NCBI GenBank assembly: GCA_001464065.1
Contig: LNDN01000096.1
Coordinates: 1-32,088 of the forward strand
Reading direction: 5' to 3'
Origin: Acidobacteria bacterium Ga0077522
GTDB taxonomy: Bacteria; Acidobacteriota; Vicinamibacteria; Vicinamibacterales; Vicinamibacteraceae
Length of the DNA stretch: 32,088 bases
Both the position numbers and the translations under genes were made by a program. The notes under the pieces were generated by a model that saw nothing but the letters and a program-made list of their open reading frames with translations, was not told the origin of the DNA and ran no database searches. Every line of letters starts with the position of its first letter. Position 1 is the first letter of the stretch. Positions 17,137 to 25,762 of this stretch are shown piece by piece.

Positions 17137-17597
17137 CCGGCTCGCCGCGACGTGCCGCGGGCATCCCGCGGTCCGAAGACCGCGATGGCCACGCCAAGGC
17201 CGCCCAGCACGACAATGGCGCCGAGCCAGATGAGCACGGGCGCGAGAAACTCGATGCGCCGATCGACGCGGGCGCGGCCGGGCTGCTCGGGATCGAACCG
17301 CACGGGGACCTGCTCCCCGACCGCGTAGGGCGGACGGCCGTAGTTGCTCACGCTGCGGAAGCGCACGCGGCTGCCGTCGGGCGCCGTGAAGGCCACCACC
17401 AGTCGGAACCGCTCCATGGGTTTGCGGGCCTCCCGCTCGAACGGCTCATGCGCCACCACGGTGCCGGTGGTGCGTTCGGCCTGCAACAGGAAGAACCGGT
17501 CGGTCTCGGTCAGCCGCCACCCTCCCGCCAGCAGCCCGAGGGCCACCAGCACAAGCACCGTGCCCACCACGCGTCGTCCGCCAGCCGCCATCCCCAC
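17133..17597 (-). CDS. DUF3592-type membrane protein
   Basis: A 154-aa protein with a membrane segment at each end (about 9-27 and 117-141) flanking a soluble beta-rich region. That region carries the DUF3592 hallmarks: TGTVVAHEPFE, FTAPDGSRVRFRS and VGEQVPVRFDPEQPGRARV. Function is unknown for the family. An alternative start two codons in (ATG 17591) is equally plausible. Its stop overlaps that of the DUF486 remnant. Confidence 0.82.
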   Translation of the reverse strand: MGMAAGGRRVVGTVLVLVALGLLAGGWRLTETDRFFLLQAERTTGTVVAHEPFEREARKPMERFRLVVAFTAPDGSRVRFRSVSNYGRPPYAVGEQVPVRFDPEQPGRARVDRRIEFLAPVLIWLGAIVVLGGLGVAIAVFGPRDARGTSRRAG

Positions 17598-17779
17598 AGC
17601 GTAGCAGGCCGGGCCGCCACCGATGCTGCCGGCCCGGCTGGTACGGTCCGTGCAACGTTGAGTTCACATCTGCTGCAGTCGTCTTGCCGCGGATCGTCGA
17701 AACACTGAGCAGAATCCAGACCAGCCACACCGGGCTTTCGCTACAACCGGCGCGCGGCGAGGAATGGCTCGACTACACT

Positions 17780-17798
17780 GTGTTCAATAAATGAACAC
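17780..17798. promoter_or_regulatory. Palindrome GTGTTCA-ATAAA-TGAACAC upstream of the response regulator
   Basis: A perfect 7-bp dyad with an AT-only 5-nt centre, 57 nt before the regulator ATG. It is one of the few AT-rich patches in the window and looks like an operator for a dimeric regulator. Whether the regulator itself binds it is unknown. Confidence 0.5.
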
Positions 17799-17800
17799 CA

Positions 17801-17815
17801 CAGGGTAAGACCCTG
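17801..17815 (+). promoter_or_regulatory. Small hairpin CAGGGT-AAG-ACCCTG in the leader
   Basis: A perfect 6-bp stem with a 3-nt loop, immediately after the 17780-17798 palindrome and 40 nt before the response regulator start. Confidence 0.3.
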
Positions 17816-17855
17816 GCGATGGGCACCGCTGACCCGCTGCCCCAGGACCACCCGC

Positions 17856-19240
<1,385 letters not shown>

Positions 19241-19244
<4 letters not shown>

Positions 19245-19801
19245 ACGCGTCCGTCGATCTCGGTCTCAACCCGTTGTGTCAGCGCACCCTGGATCATCTC
19301 TCCGCACTGGTGCGCATCTGGACTCCGGAAGAGGGCGTGGTGTACGTCAACCGCGCGTGGCGCGACCTCACGGGCACCACGCTGGATCAGAACGCGGGAG
19401 ATCGGTGGCTCTCGCAGGTGTACGAGGAGGATCGCGCCGCAGTGCTGCTGGCGCTCGGGTCCGCGGCTGGCGCGGCGAGTTCCGACTATCGCCTGGTGGC
19501 GAAGGATGGCACCGCCGTACCGGTCCGCGACACGGCGTCGGTCAGTCTCGACGAACGGTCCGGACAGCTCGCAGGGGTCGTGCACACCGTCACGCGTCGC
19601 GACGACACCGGGCAGGCTGATCCCAGACCGGCCATGTCGAAGTGGGCGCACGAATTACGTGGCCCGCTCAACGCCATCCTGGGGTGGTCCGACCTGCTCG
19701 GCCATGGCGACAGTGACAGCGACGTCGTCCAGCGCGGTCTCAAGGCCATCGCCAACAACGCCCGACAACAGGCGGCCATCATCAAGCGGATGACCGAGTA
19801 G
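19241..19801 (+). CDS. PAS-HisKA protein lacking a histidine kinase ATPase domain
   Basis: A 186-aa protein coupled by a 4-nt overlap to the response regulator. A PAS domain (about 15-120) shows VYVNRAWRDLTGTTLDQ, a YEEDR turn and the DYRLVAKDGTAVPV strands. A HisKA dimerisation helix follows, with an H-box AHELRGPLNAILGWSDLL (phospho-acceptor His137). The protein stops at residue 186 (IIKRMTE) at the end of the second HisKA helix. No N, G1 or G2 boxes of HATPase_c exist in this frame or in the 20 nt before the terminator. It cannot phosphorylate itself alone; it may be a truncated kinase, a phosphatase-type partner, or a phosphotransfer protein charged by another kinase. Confidence 0.85.
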
Positions 19802-19821
19802 CGACGGACCACGGAACGAGA

Positions 19822-19850
19822 AAGGGGCGGGCCTCAGCGGCCCGCCCCTT
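19822..19850. terminator. Strong bidirectional intrinsic terminator
   Basis: A perfect 12-bp stem AAGGGGCGGGCC / GGCCCGCCCCTT around a 5-nt loop, 20 nt after the PAS-HisKA stop and ahead of the convergent CsbD gene end. Confidence 0.85.
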
Positions 19851-19884
19851 CGTGCTTCACCTTGCCGCGTCGAAGCGGGCAAGG

Positions 19885-20118
19885 CTAGTGAATCGTCGAG
19901 CCGCCCCAGTTCGACAGTGCACCTTCCGCGCGATCGATCTCGTCGAGTCGACGTTCCACGTCGACGCGCGACCAGCCGAACCGCTCCTGGATGTGCCCGA
20001 CGAAACGGTCGCGCTGGCCCTCGAAGCGGTCCAGATCCGCGTCGCTGAGCTCACTCCAGGTCTGTTTGATGCGGCCCCGCAACGTCTTCCAGCGGGCATC
20101 CGCCGTGTCTCGGGTCAA
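19885..20118 (-). CDS. CsbD/YjbJ-like stress protein
   Basis: A 77-aa hydrophilic protein. The motif order W-x2-LRGRIKQTWSEL-S-DADLDRFEGQRDRFVGHIQERFGWS is the CsbD/YjbJ (UPF0337) pattern; members rise under general or osmotic stress but have no known biochemical activity. It overlaps the BON gene by 4 nt (ATGA), so the two are probably co-translated. Confidence 0.88.
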   Translation of the reverse strand: MTRDTADARWKTLRGRIKQTWSELSDADLDRFEGQRDRFVGHIQERFGWSRVDVERRLDEIDRAEGALSNWGGSTIH

Positions 20119-20873
20119 TCCTGACTCCTCGGACGCACCGTCATCTGGTCGACGACGCTGGCGACCCCTTCGGTCTCGCGGGCAATGCGCAGCACCCGAT
20201 CGCGCAGCGCTGCCGACGGCACGTCGCCCGTGATGGTGACGACGTTCTTGTTCACCTTCACATCGACGTCGACCTGCTCCAGGGCGTCATCGGCGTTGAT
20301 CTTGCCGGCGATCTTGCTGGTGATCCAGGTCTCGTCGATCTTCTCTGGCACGCCGGTGACGGCATCACGCGTCTTCTCCGCACCCGTGACCACCGCGTCC
20401 TTGGTCGCGGCGGCCGCCTTGCCAATCGCGCTGCCGGTCTTGTCGAGCGCGTCACCGGTCTTCTCGGCGGCGACTTCGGTCGAGTCCTTGACGTCACCCG
20501 CCAGGACCGAGCCCTTCGTGCCCTCACGGGCCGGGGCGCCAGCCAGGCGAAGCGCAATCTGGTTGTCGACCGTCTTCACGCCCTTCACCCGCTTGACGAG
20601 ACGCTCGGCGGCCTGCCGCTGCGCGGCGTTCGAGACCTGTCCCTCGAGGATCACGCGAGTGCCCTCGACCTTGACGTCGATGTCAGCCGCCGCGAGGCTC
20701 TTGTTGGCCGCCAACGCCTTCTCGACGCGCTCGGCCAGGTCTGTCGACGCGTCCTGCGCGCCAGACTGGTGAATGACGACCTCGGTGACGGTCCCGCTGG
20801 CCAGCGCTGGCGTGCCGGCGATCATGGCGGCCCCGAGCACGAGGCCGAGGCACGGAATGAAGTTCCGACTCAT
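20115..20873 (-). CDS. Exported BON-domain protein with LEA-like linker
   Basis: A 252-aa protein with a signal peptide (about 1-26, ALASG) and two BON domains. The first is at about 43-110 (VKVEGTRVILEGQVSN, VKGVKTVDNQI), the second at about 178-247 (VDVKVNKNVVTITGDVP, EGVASVVDQM). BON domains are thought to bind phospholipid, as in E. coli OsmY. The linker (about 128-172) is a run of Ala/Lys/Asp/Thr-rich amphipathic repeats (EKTGDALDKTGSAIGKAA) like LEA proteins. A clear AAGGAG lies 6 nt before the ATG. It heads an operon with the CsbD-like gene. Confidence 0.9.
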   Translation of the reverse strand: MSRNFIPCLGLVLGAAMIAGTPALASGTVTEVVIHQSGAQDASTDLAERVEKALAANKSLAAADIDVKVEGTRVILEGQVSNAAQRQAAERLVKRVKGVKTVDNQIALRLAGAPAREGTKGSVLAGDVKDSTEVAAEKTGDALDKTGSAIGKAAAATKDAVVTGAEKTRDAVTGVPEKIDETWITSKIAGKINADDALEQVDVDVKVNKNVVTITGDVPSAALRDRVLRIARETEGVASVVDQMTVRPRSQD

Positions 20874-21107
20874 CAGCTTCTCCTTTTCTGCCGGACGACG
20901 GCCCGGCGTTCATGCCCTCTTCCGTAGCAAGGCCCGGACCATCGGCCGCGCACCCGCCTGGGCCTCGGAGGAGACGCGCCACCATCCAGATTCACTGAGG
21001 TTTCCGGCCATTCCTGCGGCTGCGCTGACGCGGACTCCCCCACCCCGACCAACGGGCGCTGTTGCAGATGACTACACCCTGCAGCATGGGTCCCGGCGCG
21101 TCCTTGC

Positions 21108-21113
21108 TATGAT
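21108..21113 (+). promoter_or_regulatory. Putative -10 box (TATGAT) of the kefF-like gene
   Basis: TATGAT ends 9 nt before the ATG at 21123. No Shine-Dalgarno is visible between them, so a leaderless or very short leader is likely. Confidence 0.45.
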
Positions 21114-21122
21114 TCCGCCCTC

Positions 21123-21719
21123 ATGCCACGCGTGCTGGTGCTGTTCGCGCACCCCGCTTACGAGAAATCGCGCCTCAATCGACGCCTCCTGCAGGCCATC
21201 CGTGGGCTCGACGACGTCACGATTCACGACCTCTACGAGGCCTATCCCGACTTCCAGATCGATGTGGCGGCCGAGCAGGCTCGGCTGGTCGCCCACGACG
21301 TCATCGTCGTCCAGCACCCGTTCTACTGGTACAGCGCACCAGCCCTGGCGAAGGAGTATCTGGACCTCGTCCTCGAACACGGGTTCGCCTACGGCTCCAC
21401 CGGGCACGCGCTGGACGGCAAGGTGCTCCTCAACGCGACCACCACGGGCGGACCGGAGGCGGCCTACCAGGTCGGCGGCCGGAATCGGTACACGATGCGA
21501 CAGTTGCTGGCGCCCTTCGATCAGACGGCGTACCTGTGTCGGATGCGGTACCTGGCGCCGTTCGTCGTGCACGGCGCCCTTCGCCTGGACCCGGACACGG
21601 GCTGCACCGAGGCGCAGCGGCAGTACAGGTCCCTGGTGGTGGCGCTGCGCGACGGCGCGCTGGACCTCGACCGTGCCGCCGCGGCCGAACGCATCAACGA
21701 TCTGGTGGGAGGAGCCTGA
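21123..21719 (+). CDS. KefF/MdaB-like NAD(P)H quinone oxidoreductase
   Basis: A 198-aa flavodoxin-fold oxidoreductase with the FMN-phosphate loop at the N-terminus (LVLFAHPAYEKSRLNRRL), VVQHPFYWYSAPALAKEY around the flavin ring, and TTGGPEAAY. KefF and KefG of enterobacteria are ancillary subunits required for full activity of KefC and KefB. Here the gene overlaps the antiporter start by 1 nt (TGATG), which makes the same role likely. Quinone reductase activity is expected from the family but not shown. Confidence 0.9.
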   Translation: MPRVLVLFAHPAYEKSRLNRRLLQAIRGLDDVTIHDLYEAYPDFQIDVAAEQARLVAHDVIVVQHPFYWYSAPALAKEYLDLVLEHGFAYGSTGHALDGKVLLNATTTGGPEAAYQVGGRNRYTMRQLLAPFDQTAYLCRMRYLAPFVVHGALRLDPDTGCTEAQRQYRSLVVALRDGALDLDRAAAAERINDLVGGA

Positions 21720-23617
21720 TGCACGACAACGTCCTGCTGCAGGCGTTCATCTATCTGGCCGCGGCGGTCGCAGCCGTCCCGCTCGCGCGGCGCCTCGGGA
21801 TGGGCGCCGTCCTGGGCTACCTGTTGGCGGGCATCGCCATCGGCCCCTTCGGTCTGCACCTCGTGCCCGACGGCAGCGAGGACGTGTTGCACGCGGCAGA
21901 GTTCGGCGTCGTGATGATGCTGTTCCTGATCGGCCTCGAGCTCCGGCCGTCCATGCTGTGGCGCATGCGGGTGGCGGTACTCGGCCTCGGCGGGGCCCAG
22001 ATCCTCGGTACCGCGGCGCTCGCGGCCATCATGGCCATCGTCGTCGGCAGCGGATGGAAGCCGGCGGTGGCCACGGGTCTGATCCTGGCGATGTCTTCGA
22101 CCGCGATCGTCCTGCAGAGTCTGGCCGAGGCGGGACGACTGCGGACCGACGCCGGTCAGCGGGTCTTCTCGATCCTGCTCGCCCAGGACATCGCGGTCAT
22201 TCCGATTCTGGCGGTGCTCCCACTGCTGGCGACGCACGCCGTGTCGTCGGGCGCGGGTGAGGCCCACGGCGTGGCCACGCTCCCGGGGTGGCAGCAGGCA
22301 CTCGCCGTGCTGGCGGCCGTCGGCGCCATCGTCGGCGCAGGGCGCTACCTCCTGCGCCCGGTGTTTCGCGCCATCGCGCGGACGCACCTGCGGGAAGTCT
22401 TCACGGCGACCGCGCTCCTGCTCGTCGTGGGGATTGCCCTCCTGATGCAGGTGGTCGGCCTGAGTCCGGCGCTCGGCACGTTCCTGGCCGGCGTGGTCCT
22501 GGCCGACAGCGAATACCGGCACGAGCTCGAAGGCGACATCGAGCCCTTCAAGGGGCTGCTGCTCGGTCTGTTCTTCATCTCGGTCGGCGCCGGCATCGAC
22601 TTCCTGCTCGTGGCGCGCACCCCGGGCACGATTCTGGGCCTGGTCGTCGGCGTTCTGGCCCTCAAGGGCCTCGTGCTCTACGCGGTGGCGCGCACGTTCC
22701 GCAGCACCCATGCCGACGGCCTGTTCGTGGCCACGGCTCTGTGTCAGGTCGGGGAGTTCGCCTTCGTGCTGCTGGCGCTGGCGCGTACGAGCGGCGTGCT
22801 GACCGATGGCGAGAGCGGCCGGCTCGTGGCCGTGGTGGCGCTGTCCATGCTCGCCACGCCACTGCTGCTCCTTGCGTACACACGCTTCCTGGAACCGCGG
22901 CTGGCGGCGCCTGCCGTGGCGCGACCGGCTGACGAGGTCGCCGACGCCCATGCGCCGGTCATCGTCGCCGGCTTCGGGCGCGTGGGCAGCACCATCGGGC
23001 GCCTGTTGCGCGCCAGTGGCGTCGGGACGACCGTGCTCGACCTCGACGGGGACCGGATCGAATTGCTGAGGCGCCTGGGCCTCGAGGCCTACTACGGCGA
23101 TGCGACACGCCTGGAGTTGCTGACGGCGGCCGGGGCCGCGACGGCGAAGGTGCTGGTGCTGGCGGTGGACGACTTCAGCGTCACCCAGCGCCTGATCGAG
23201 GTGGCACGCCGGCACTTCCCGCATCTCGCGCTGGTGGTGCGGGTCCCCGACCGGGCGGAGGCCTACGTGCTGATCAACGATGGCGTCACGGACGTCCACC
23301 GCGAGACCACGGGCACCGCCTGCGACATGGGCTTTGCCACGCTGCGCGCGCTGGGCTATCGGGCCTTCCAGGCACGGCGGGCCGTGCAGGCGTTCCGCGC
23401 GCACGACGAGCAGGGGGTGCGGGTGCTTGCCGGCAGCTCGGGCGACGAGGCGTCGTATGTGCGTGCGGCTCGGGCTCGGATCGCCGAAACGGAACAGCTC
23501 ATCGCCGCGCTGGATTTCGTCGATCGCCACTTCGATCTCGCGTGGGACAACACGACGCTGAGGGACGAGGCCGAGTCGCGTGCCGAGCTGGACGCCGCGA
23601 TCGACGCGACTCGCTGA
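21719..23617 (+). CDS. KefB/KefC-type K+/H+ antiporter (CPA2) with RCK/TrkA-N domain
   Basis: A 632-aa glutathione-regulated-type potassium efflux antiporter. About twelve membrane helices (1-395) carry LGYLLAGIAIGPFGL, FLIGLELRPSMLW, MSSTAIVLQSLAEAG, LLAQDIAVIPIL and LCQVGEFAFVLL. A cytoplasmic RCK_N Rossmann domain starts at G418FGRVGS, and the family sequence YYGDATRLELL follows. A short charged tail ends the protein. KefB/C protect cells from electrophiles by K+ efflux and cytoplasmic acidification. Start ATG 21719 overlaps the kefF-like stop. Ligand (glutathione or another) cannot be told. Confidence 0.94.
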   Translation: MHDNVLLQAFIYLAAAVAAVPLARRLGMGAVLGYLLAGIAIGPFGLHLVPDGSEDVLHAAEFGVVMMLFLIGLELRPSMLWRMRVAVLGLGGAQILGTAALAAIMAIVVGSGWKPAVATGLILAMSSTAIVLQSLAEAGRLRTDAGQRVFSILLAQDIAVIPILAVLPLLATHAVSSGAGEAHGVATLPGWQQALAVLAAVGAIVGAGRYLLRPVFRAIARTHLREVFTATALLLVVGIALLMQVVGLSPALGTFLAGVVLADSEYRHELEGDIEPFKGLLLGLFFISVGAGIDFLLVARTPGTILGLVVGVLALKGLVLYAVARTFRSTHADGLFVATALCQVGEFAFVLLALARTSGVLTDGESGRLVAVVALSMLATPLLLLAYTRFLEPRLAAPAVARPADEVADAHAPVIVAGFGRVGSTIGRLLRASGVGTTVLDLDGDRIELLRRLGLEAYYGDATRLELLTAAGAATAKVLVLAVDDFSVTQRLIEVARRHFPHLALVVRVPDRAEAYVLINDGVTDVHRETTGTACDMGFATLRALGYRAFQARRAVQAFRAHDEQGVRVLAGSSGDEASYVRAARARIAETEQLIAALDFVDRHFDLAWDNTTLRDEAESRAELDAAIDATR

Positions 23618-23677
23618 CGGCCGCGCCAGCCCGGCGGCGGGGGAGATCGCGCGTGCGGCGTTCGGCGTGGGGCACCT

Positions 23678-23683
23678 TATGAT
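23678..23683 (+). promoter_or_regulatory. Putative -10 box (TATGAT) of the HAD phosphatase gene
   Basis: TATGAT ends 6 nt before ATG 23690 (3 nt before GTG 23687). A start site at standard distance would fall on the start codon itself, predicting a leaderless mRNA. Confidence 0.45.
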
Positions 23684-23689
23684 CGAGTG

Positions 23690-24526
23690 ATGCTCGCCCG
23701 TCCCGACTTCCCCTATCGGCTCGCCGCCATCGACATCGACGACACGCTCGTCGGGCCCGACAAGCAGGTCAGCCGCGAGAATCGCGCGGCCATCGATCGC
23801 CTGCAGGCCGCGGGGTGCCGGGTGGTGCTGGCCTCGGGTCGCGAGCATCACAGCATGGCGATCTATCAGCAGCGCCTCGGGCTGGATGACTTCGTCGTGG
23901 CCAACCAGGGGGCGTTGGTGATGCATCCCTCGACCGGGGAGCAGATCTGGCGGCGGCCGGTGACGCCGGCGCTCGCCGCCCGCCTGCTGGAGCGCGGACG
24001 CGCCGAGGGGTTCGACGTCCTGCTGGCGACCGACGAGGGCTTCGTCGCCAGTCCGACCAGTCCCTGGGTCGTCCACAACTTCGCCGAGCGCGATGGCACC
24101 CTGCGCGTCCACGCGCGAGACCTGGACGACGAGGTGACGCGAGCGCCCCTGAAGGTCCTGTGGTACGGCCAGACCGCCGACGTCCACGCCTTCAGCAGGT
24201 TGATGACCACCGAACTCGGCGCCAGTGCGGAAGTGGTGATCACCACCGAGCACCTGCTCGAGTTCAATGCGCCGGACGCCACCAAGGCCACTGGCGTGGC
24301 GGCGGTCGCCCGGCACTACGGCATCGCGCAGAGCGAGGTCCTCGCGTTCGGCGACAGTCACAACGATGTGCCCATGCTGCGCTGGGCCGGACTGGGCGTG
24401 GCGATGCCGCACGCGCTGGCCGAAGCGCACGCGGCCGCCGACCTCAGTGCACCAGAGGCGGATCCCAACTGCGCGCTGGCCGTGGCGATCGACCTGCTGC
24501 TCGCGGGAGACACGGTCTCCCGCTGA
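23690..24526 (+). CDS. Cof-type HAD-superfamily phosphatase
   Basis: A 278-aa HAD hydrolase of class IIB. Motif I is AAIDIDDTLVGPD (nucleophile Asp15, acid Asp17), motif II is VLASGRE, motif III lysine is probably in the DATKATG segment, and motif IV is FGDSHNDVPML. The cap between motifs II and III is the alpha/beta Cof type. Such enzymes dephosphorylate sugar phosphates or nucleotides; substrate unknown. GTG at 23687 is an alternative start. The gene converges on the SRPBCC gene across a GC-rich hairpin. Confidence 0.92.
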   Translation: MLARPDFPYRLAAIDIDDTLVGPDKQVSRENRAAIDRLQAAGCRVVLASGREHHSMAIYQQRLGLDDFVVANQGALVMHPSTGEQIWRRPVTPALAARLLERGRAEGFDVLLATDEGFVASPTSPWVVHNFAERDGTLRVHARDLDDEVTRAPLKVLWYGQTADVHAFSRLMTTELGASAEVVITTEHLLEFNAPDATKATGVAAVARHYGIAQSEVLAFGDSHNDVPMLRWAGLGVAMPHALAEAHAAADLSAPEADPNCALAVAIDLLLAGDTVSR

Positions 24527-24559
24527 GCGGCGCGGGCGCCCCGTGAGCCCAGGCGCCGC
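24527..24559. terminator. GC-rich hairpin between convergent genes
   Basis: GCGGCGC-GGGC pairs with GCCC-AG-GCGCCGC (11 pairs, a 2-nt bulge). It fills the 36-nt gap between two convergent stop codons. There is no T-run, so it is a weak terminator candidate. Confidence 0.4.
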
Positions 24560-24562
24560 CCA

Positions 24563-25270
24563 TCAGAACGGCTGGTGCACGGCGTGTGTACTCGCCGGCA
24601 CCGTCATCCCGACGTCGTCGCGTCGCTCCAGCAGGTCACGCAACCGCTGCAGGTCCTCGCGCACCTGCGCGTGCAGATCCGAACCGAACAGGGACGCGAC
24701 CCGCCGCCCGAGTTCCCCTCCCGGTGGCGCGTACTGGAAGTGCACCGACAGCTGCGTCTGCTCGCTGCCGAGTGGGCGGAAGATGACGCTGCCCGCACTG
24801 ACCACGTCGGCGGGCGCCGAGCTCTTCCACGAGATCAGCGCGTTGGTCTCGTCGGTCAGGATGTCCGCATCCCATTCGAAGCGCAGGTGACCGGGCCCGC
24901 GCATCACCCAGTGGGACCGCCGGCTGTCCAGCACATCCACGCGTTCGATGTGTCTGAGGAACTTCGCGAGATTGGCCAGGTCGCGCCAGAACCGGTAGAC
25001 GTCGGCGACGGGGCGTCGAATCGTGAGGGTTTCACGCACGTGGATGCCGGCCGACCCGCCCAGCCGCTGTCGCGTGTCCGAGCGCGCCTCGGGATCGCCG
25101 ACCACGGCGTGCTTCACGGGGCAGGTGCCGCTCATGCCCCGAGCAAGCAACCCCGCGCCGATCCACTGACGAGTTCGCCGCCCCATCGGCCGCCTCGCCT
25201 CCAGGTACAACAGCCCGGCCCCAGCCGCCACCGATCCGATTCGCTCCCATCGTCCCAGATTCATACGCAT
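24563..25270 (-). CDS. DUF2892 / SRPBCC (cyclase/dehydrase-like) protein
   Basis: A 235-aa protein. The first about 70 residues resemble DUF2892 (GSVAAGAGLLYLEARRP, WIGAGLLARGMSGTCP), with two hydrophobic stretches. Residues about 85-225 form an SRPBCC/START-like domain (ETLTIRRPVADVYRFWRDL, VTVLxS-like strands, WKSSAPADVVSAGSVIF). Proteins of this layout occur widely in soil bacteria without known ligand. ATG 25270 is preceded by AAAGGAG at 7 nt, which fixes the start. It is divergent from the 51-aa membrane peptide gene. Confidence 0.85.
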   Translation of the reverse strand: MRMNLGRWERIGSVAAGAGLLYLEARRPMGRRTRQWIGAGLLARGMSGTCPVKHAVVGDPEARSDTRQRLGGSAGIHVRETLTIRRPVADVYRFWRDLANLAKFLRHIERVDVLDSRRSHWVMRGPGHLRFEWDADILTDETNALISWKSSAPADVVSAGSVIFRPLGSEQTQLSVHFQYAPPGGELGRRVASLFGSDLHAQVREDLQRLRDLLERRDDVGMTVPASTHAVHQPF

Positions 25271-25387
25271 GCGGACGCTCCTTTCGCAGTCATGCCGGTG
25301 TCCCTTGCAAGATTCCGCACAGGCGGCACCGGCCGCGCGGCGCGACGGAATGGCGCTTGCAGCAGGGGAGCCAGGAGGTACATGCAC

Positions 25388-25543
25388 ATGCTCTGGACTC
25401 TGGCGTTGATTCTGTTCGTGTTGTGGCTGATCGGAACGGTGAGTGCGTACACGATGGGCGGCCTGATTCACGCGCTGCTCGTACTGGCCCTCATCCTCGT
25501 CGTGCTGAATCTCTTCACGGGAACGAGGCGGGCAGCGCTCTGA
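25388..25543 (+). CDS. lmo0937-family small membrane protein
   Basis: A 51-aa peptide with two hydrophobic helices separated by SAYTMGGLIHALL and a basic tail (GTRRAAL). This is the layout of the lmo0937 family (MLW-start, YTxGGxIHxLL centre). AGGAGGT at 25373-25379 sits 8 nt from ATG 25388 but only 2 nt from ATG 25382, so 25388 is the start. Function is unknown; relatives often accompany stress genes, as here. Confidence 0.88.
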   Translation: MLWTLALILFVLWLIGTVSAYTMGGLIHALLVLALILVVLNLFTGTRRAAL

Positions 25544-25544
25544 C

Positions 25545-25631
25545 GGCCCGGGAGCCTTCAGCACGCCGCGACACCTCGAGACCGAGGGCGCTGCGGGCCG
25601 AAGGCTGGAGGCTCCCCTGCGTGCCCGGGCC
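25545..25631 (+). promoter_or_regulatory. Long imperfect inverted repeat between lmo0937 gene and treZ
   Basis: GGGAGCCTTCAGC (25550-25562) pairs with GCTGGAGGCTCCC (25604-25616): 13 pairs, one being G-U in RNA. The outer GGCCC (25545) can pair with GGGCC (25627) across a 10-nt bulge. The 41-nt loop holds its own hairpin CCTCG-AGAC-CGAGG. It starts 2 nt after the lmo0937 stop. There is no T-run, so it could be an attenuator, an RNA stabiliser or an undescribed structured RNA. Confidence 0.45.
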
Positions 25632-25762
25632 GCGCGCGTCCGTGGTTCCTACAGGGTGCCGTATGACCCTACACACGCGCCAGGGTGAGGGACGCGCAGC
25701 GCGCGGACCTGAGCGCTCCTGCGGGTGAGGTGCGCGGGCATGAGGCTTGCGATGCCGGCGGC

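Noticed and set aside
21521-24430. A 969-codon open frame on the minus strand opposite the kefF/kefB and HAD genes
   Set aside because: The translation is His/Arg/Gln-rich without any domain, and both plus-strand genes under it have full conserved motifs. Long antisense frames are expected at this GC content.
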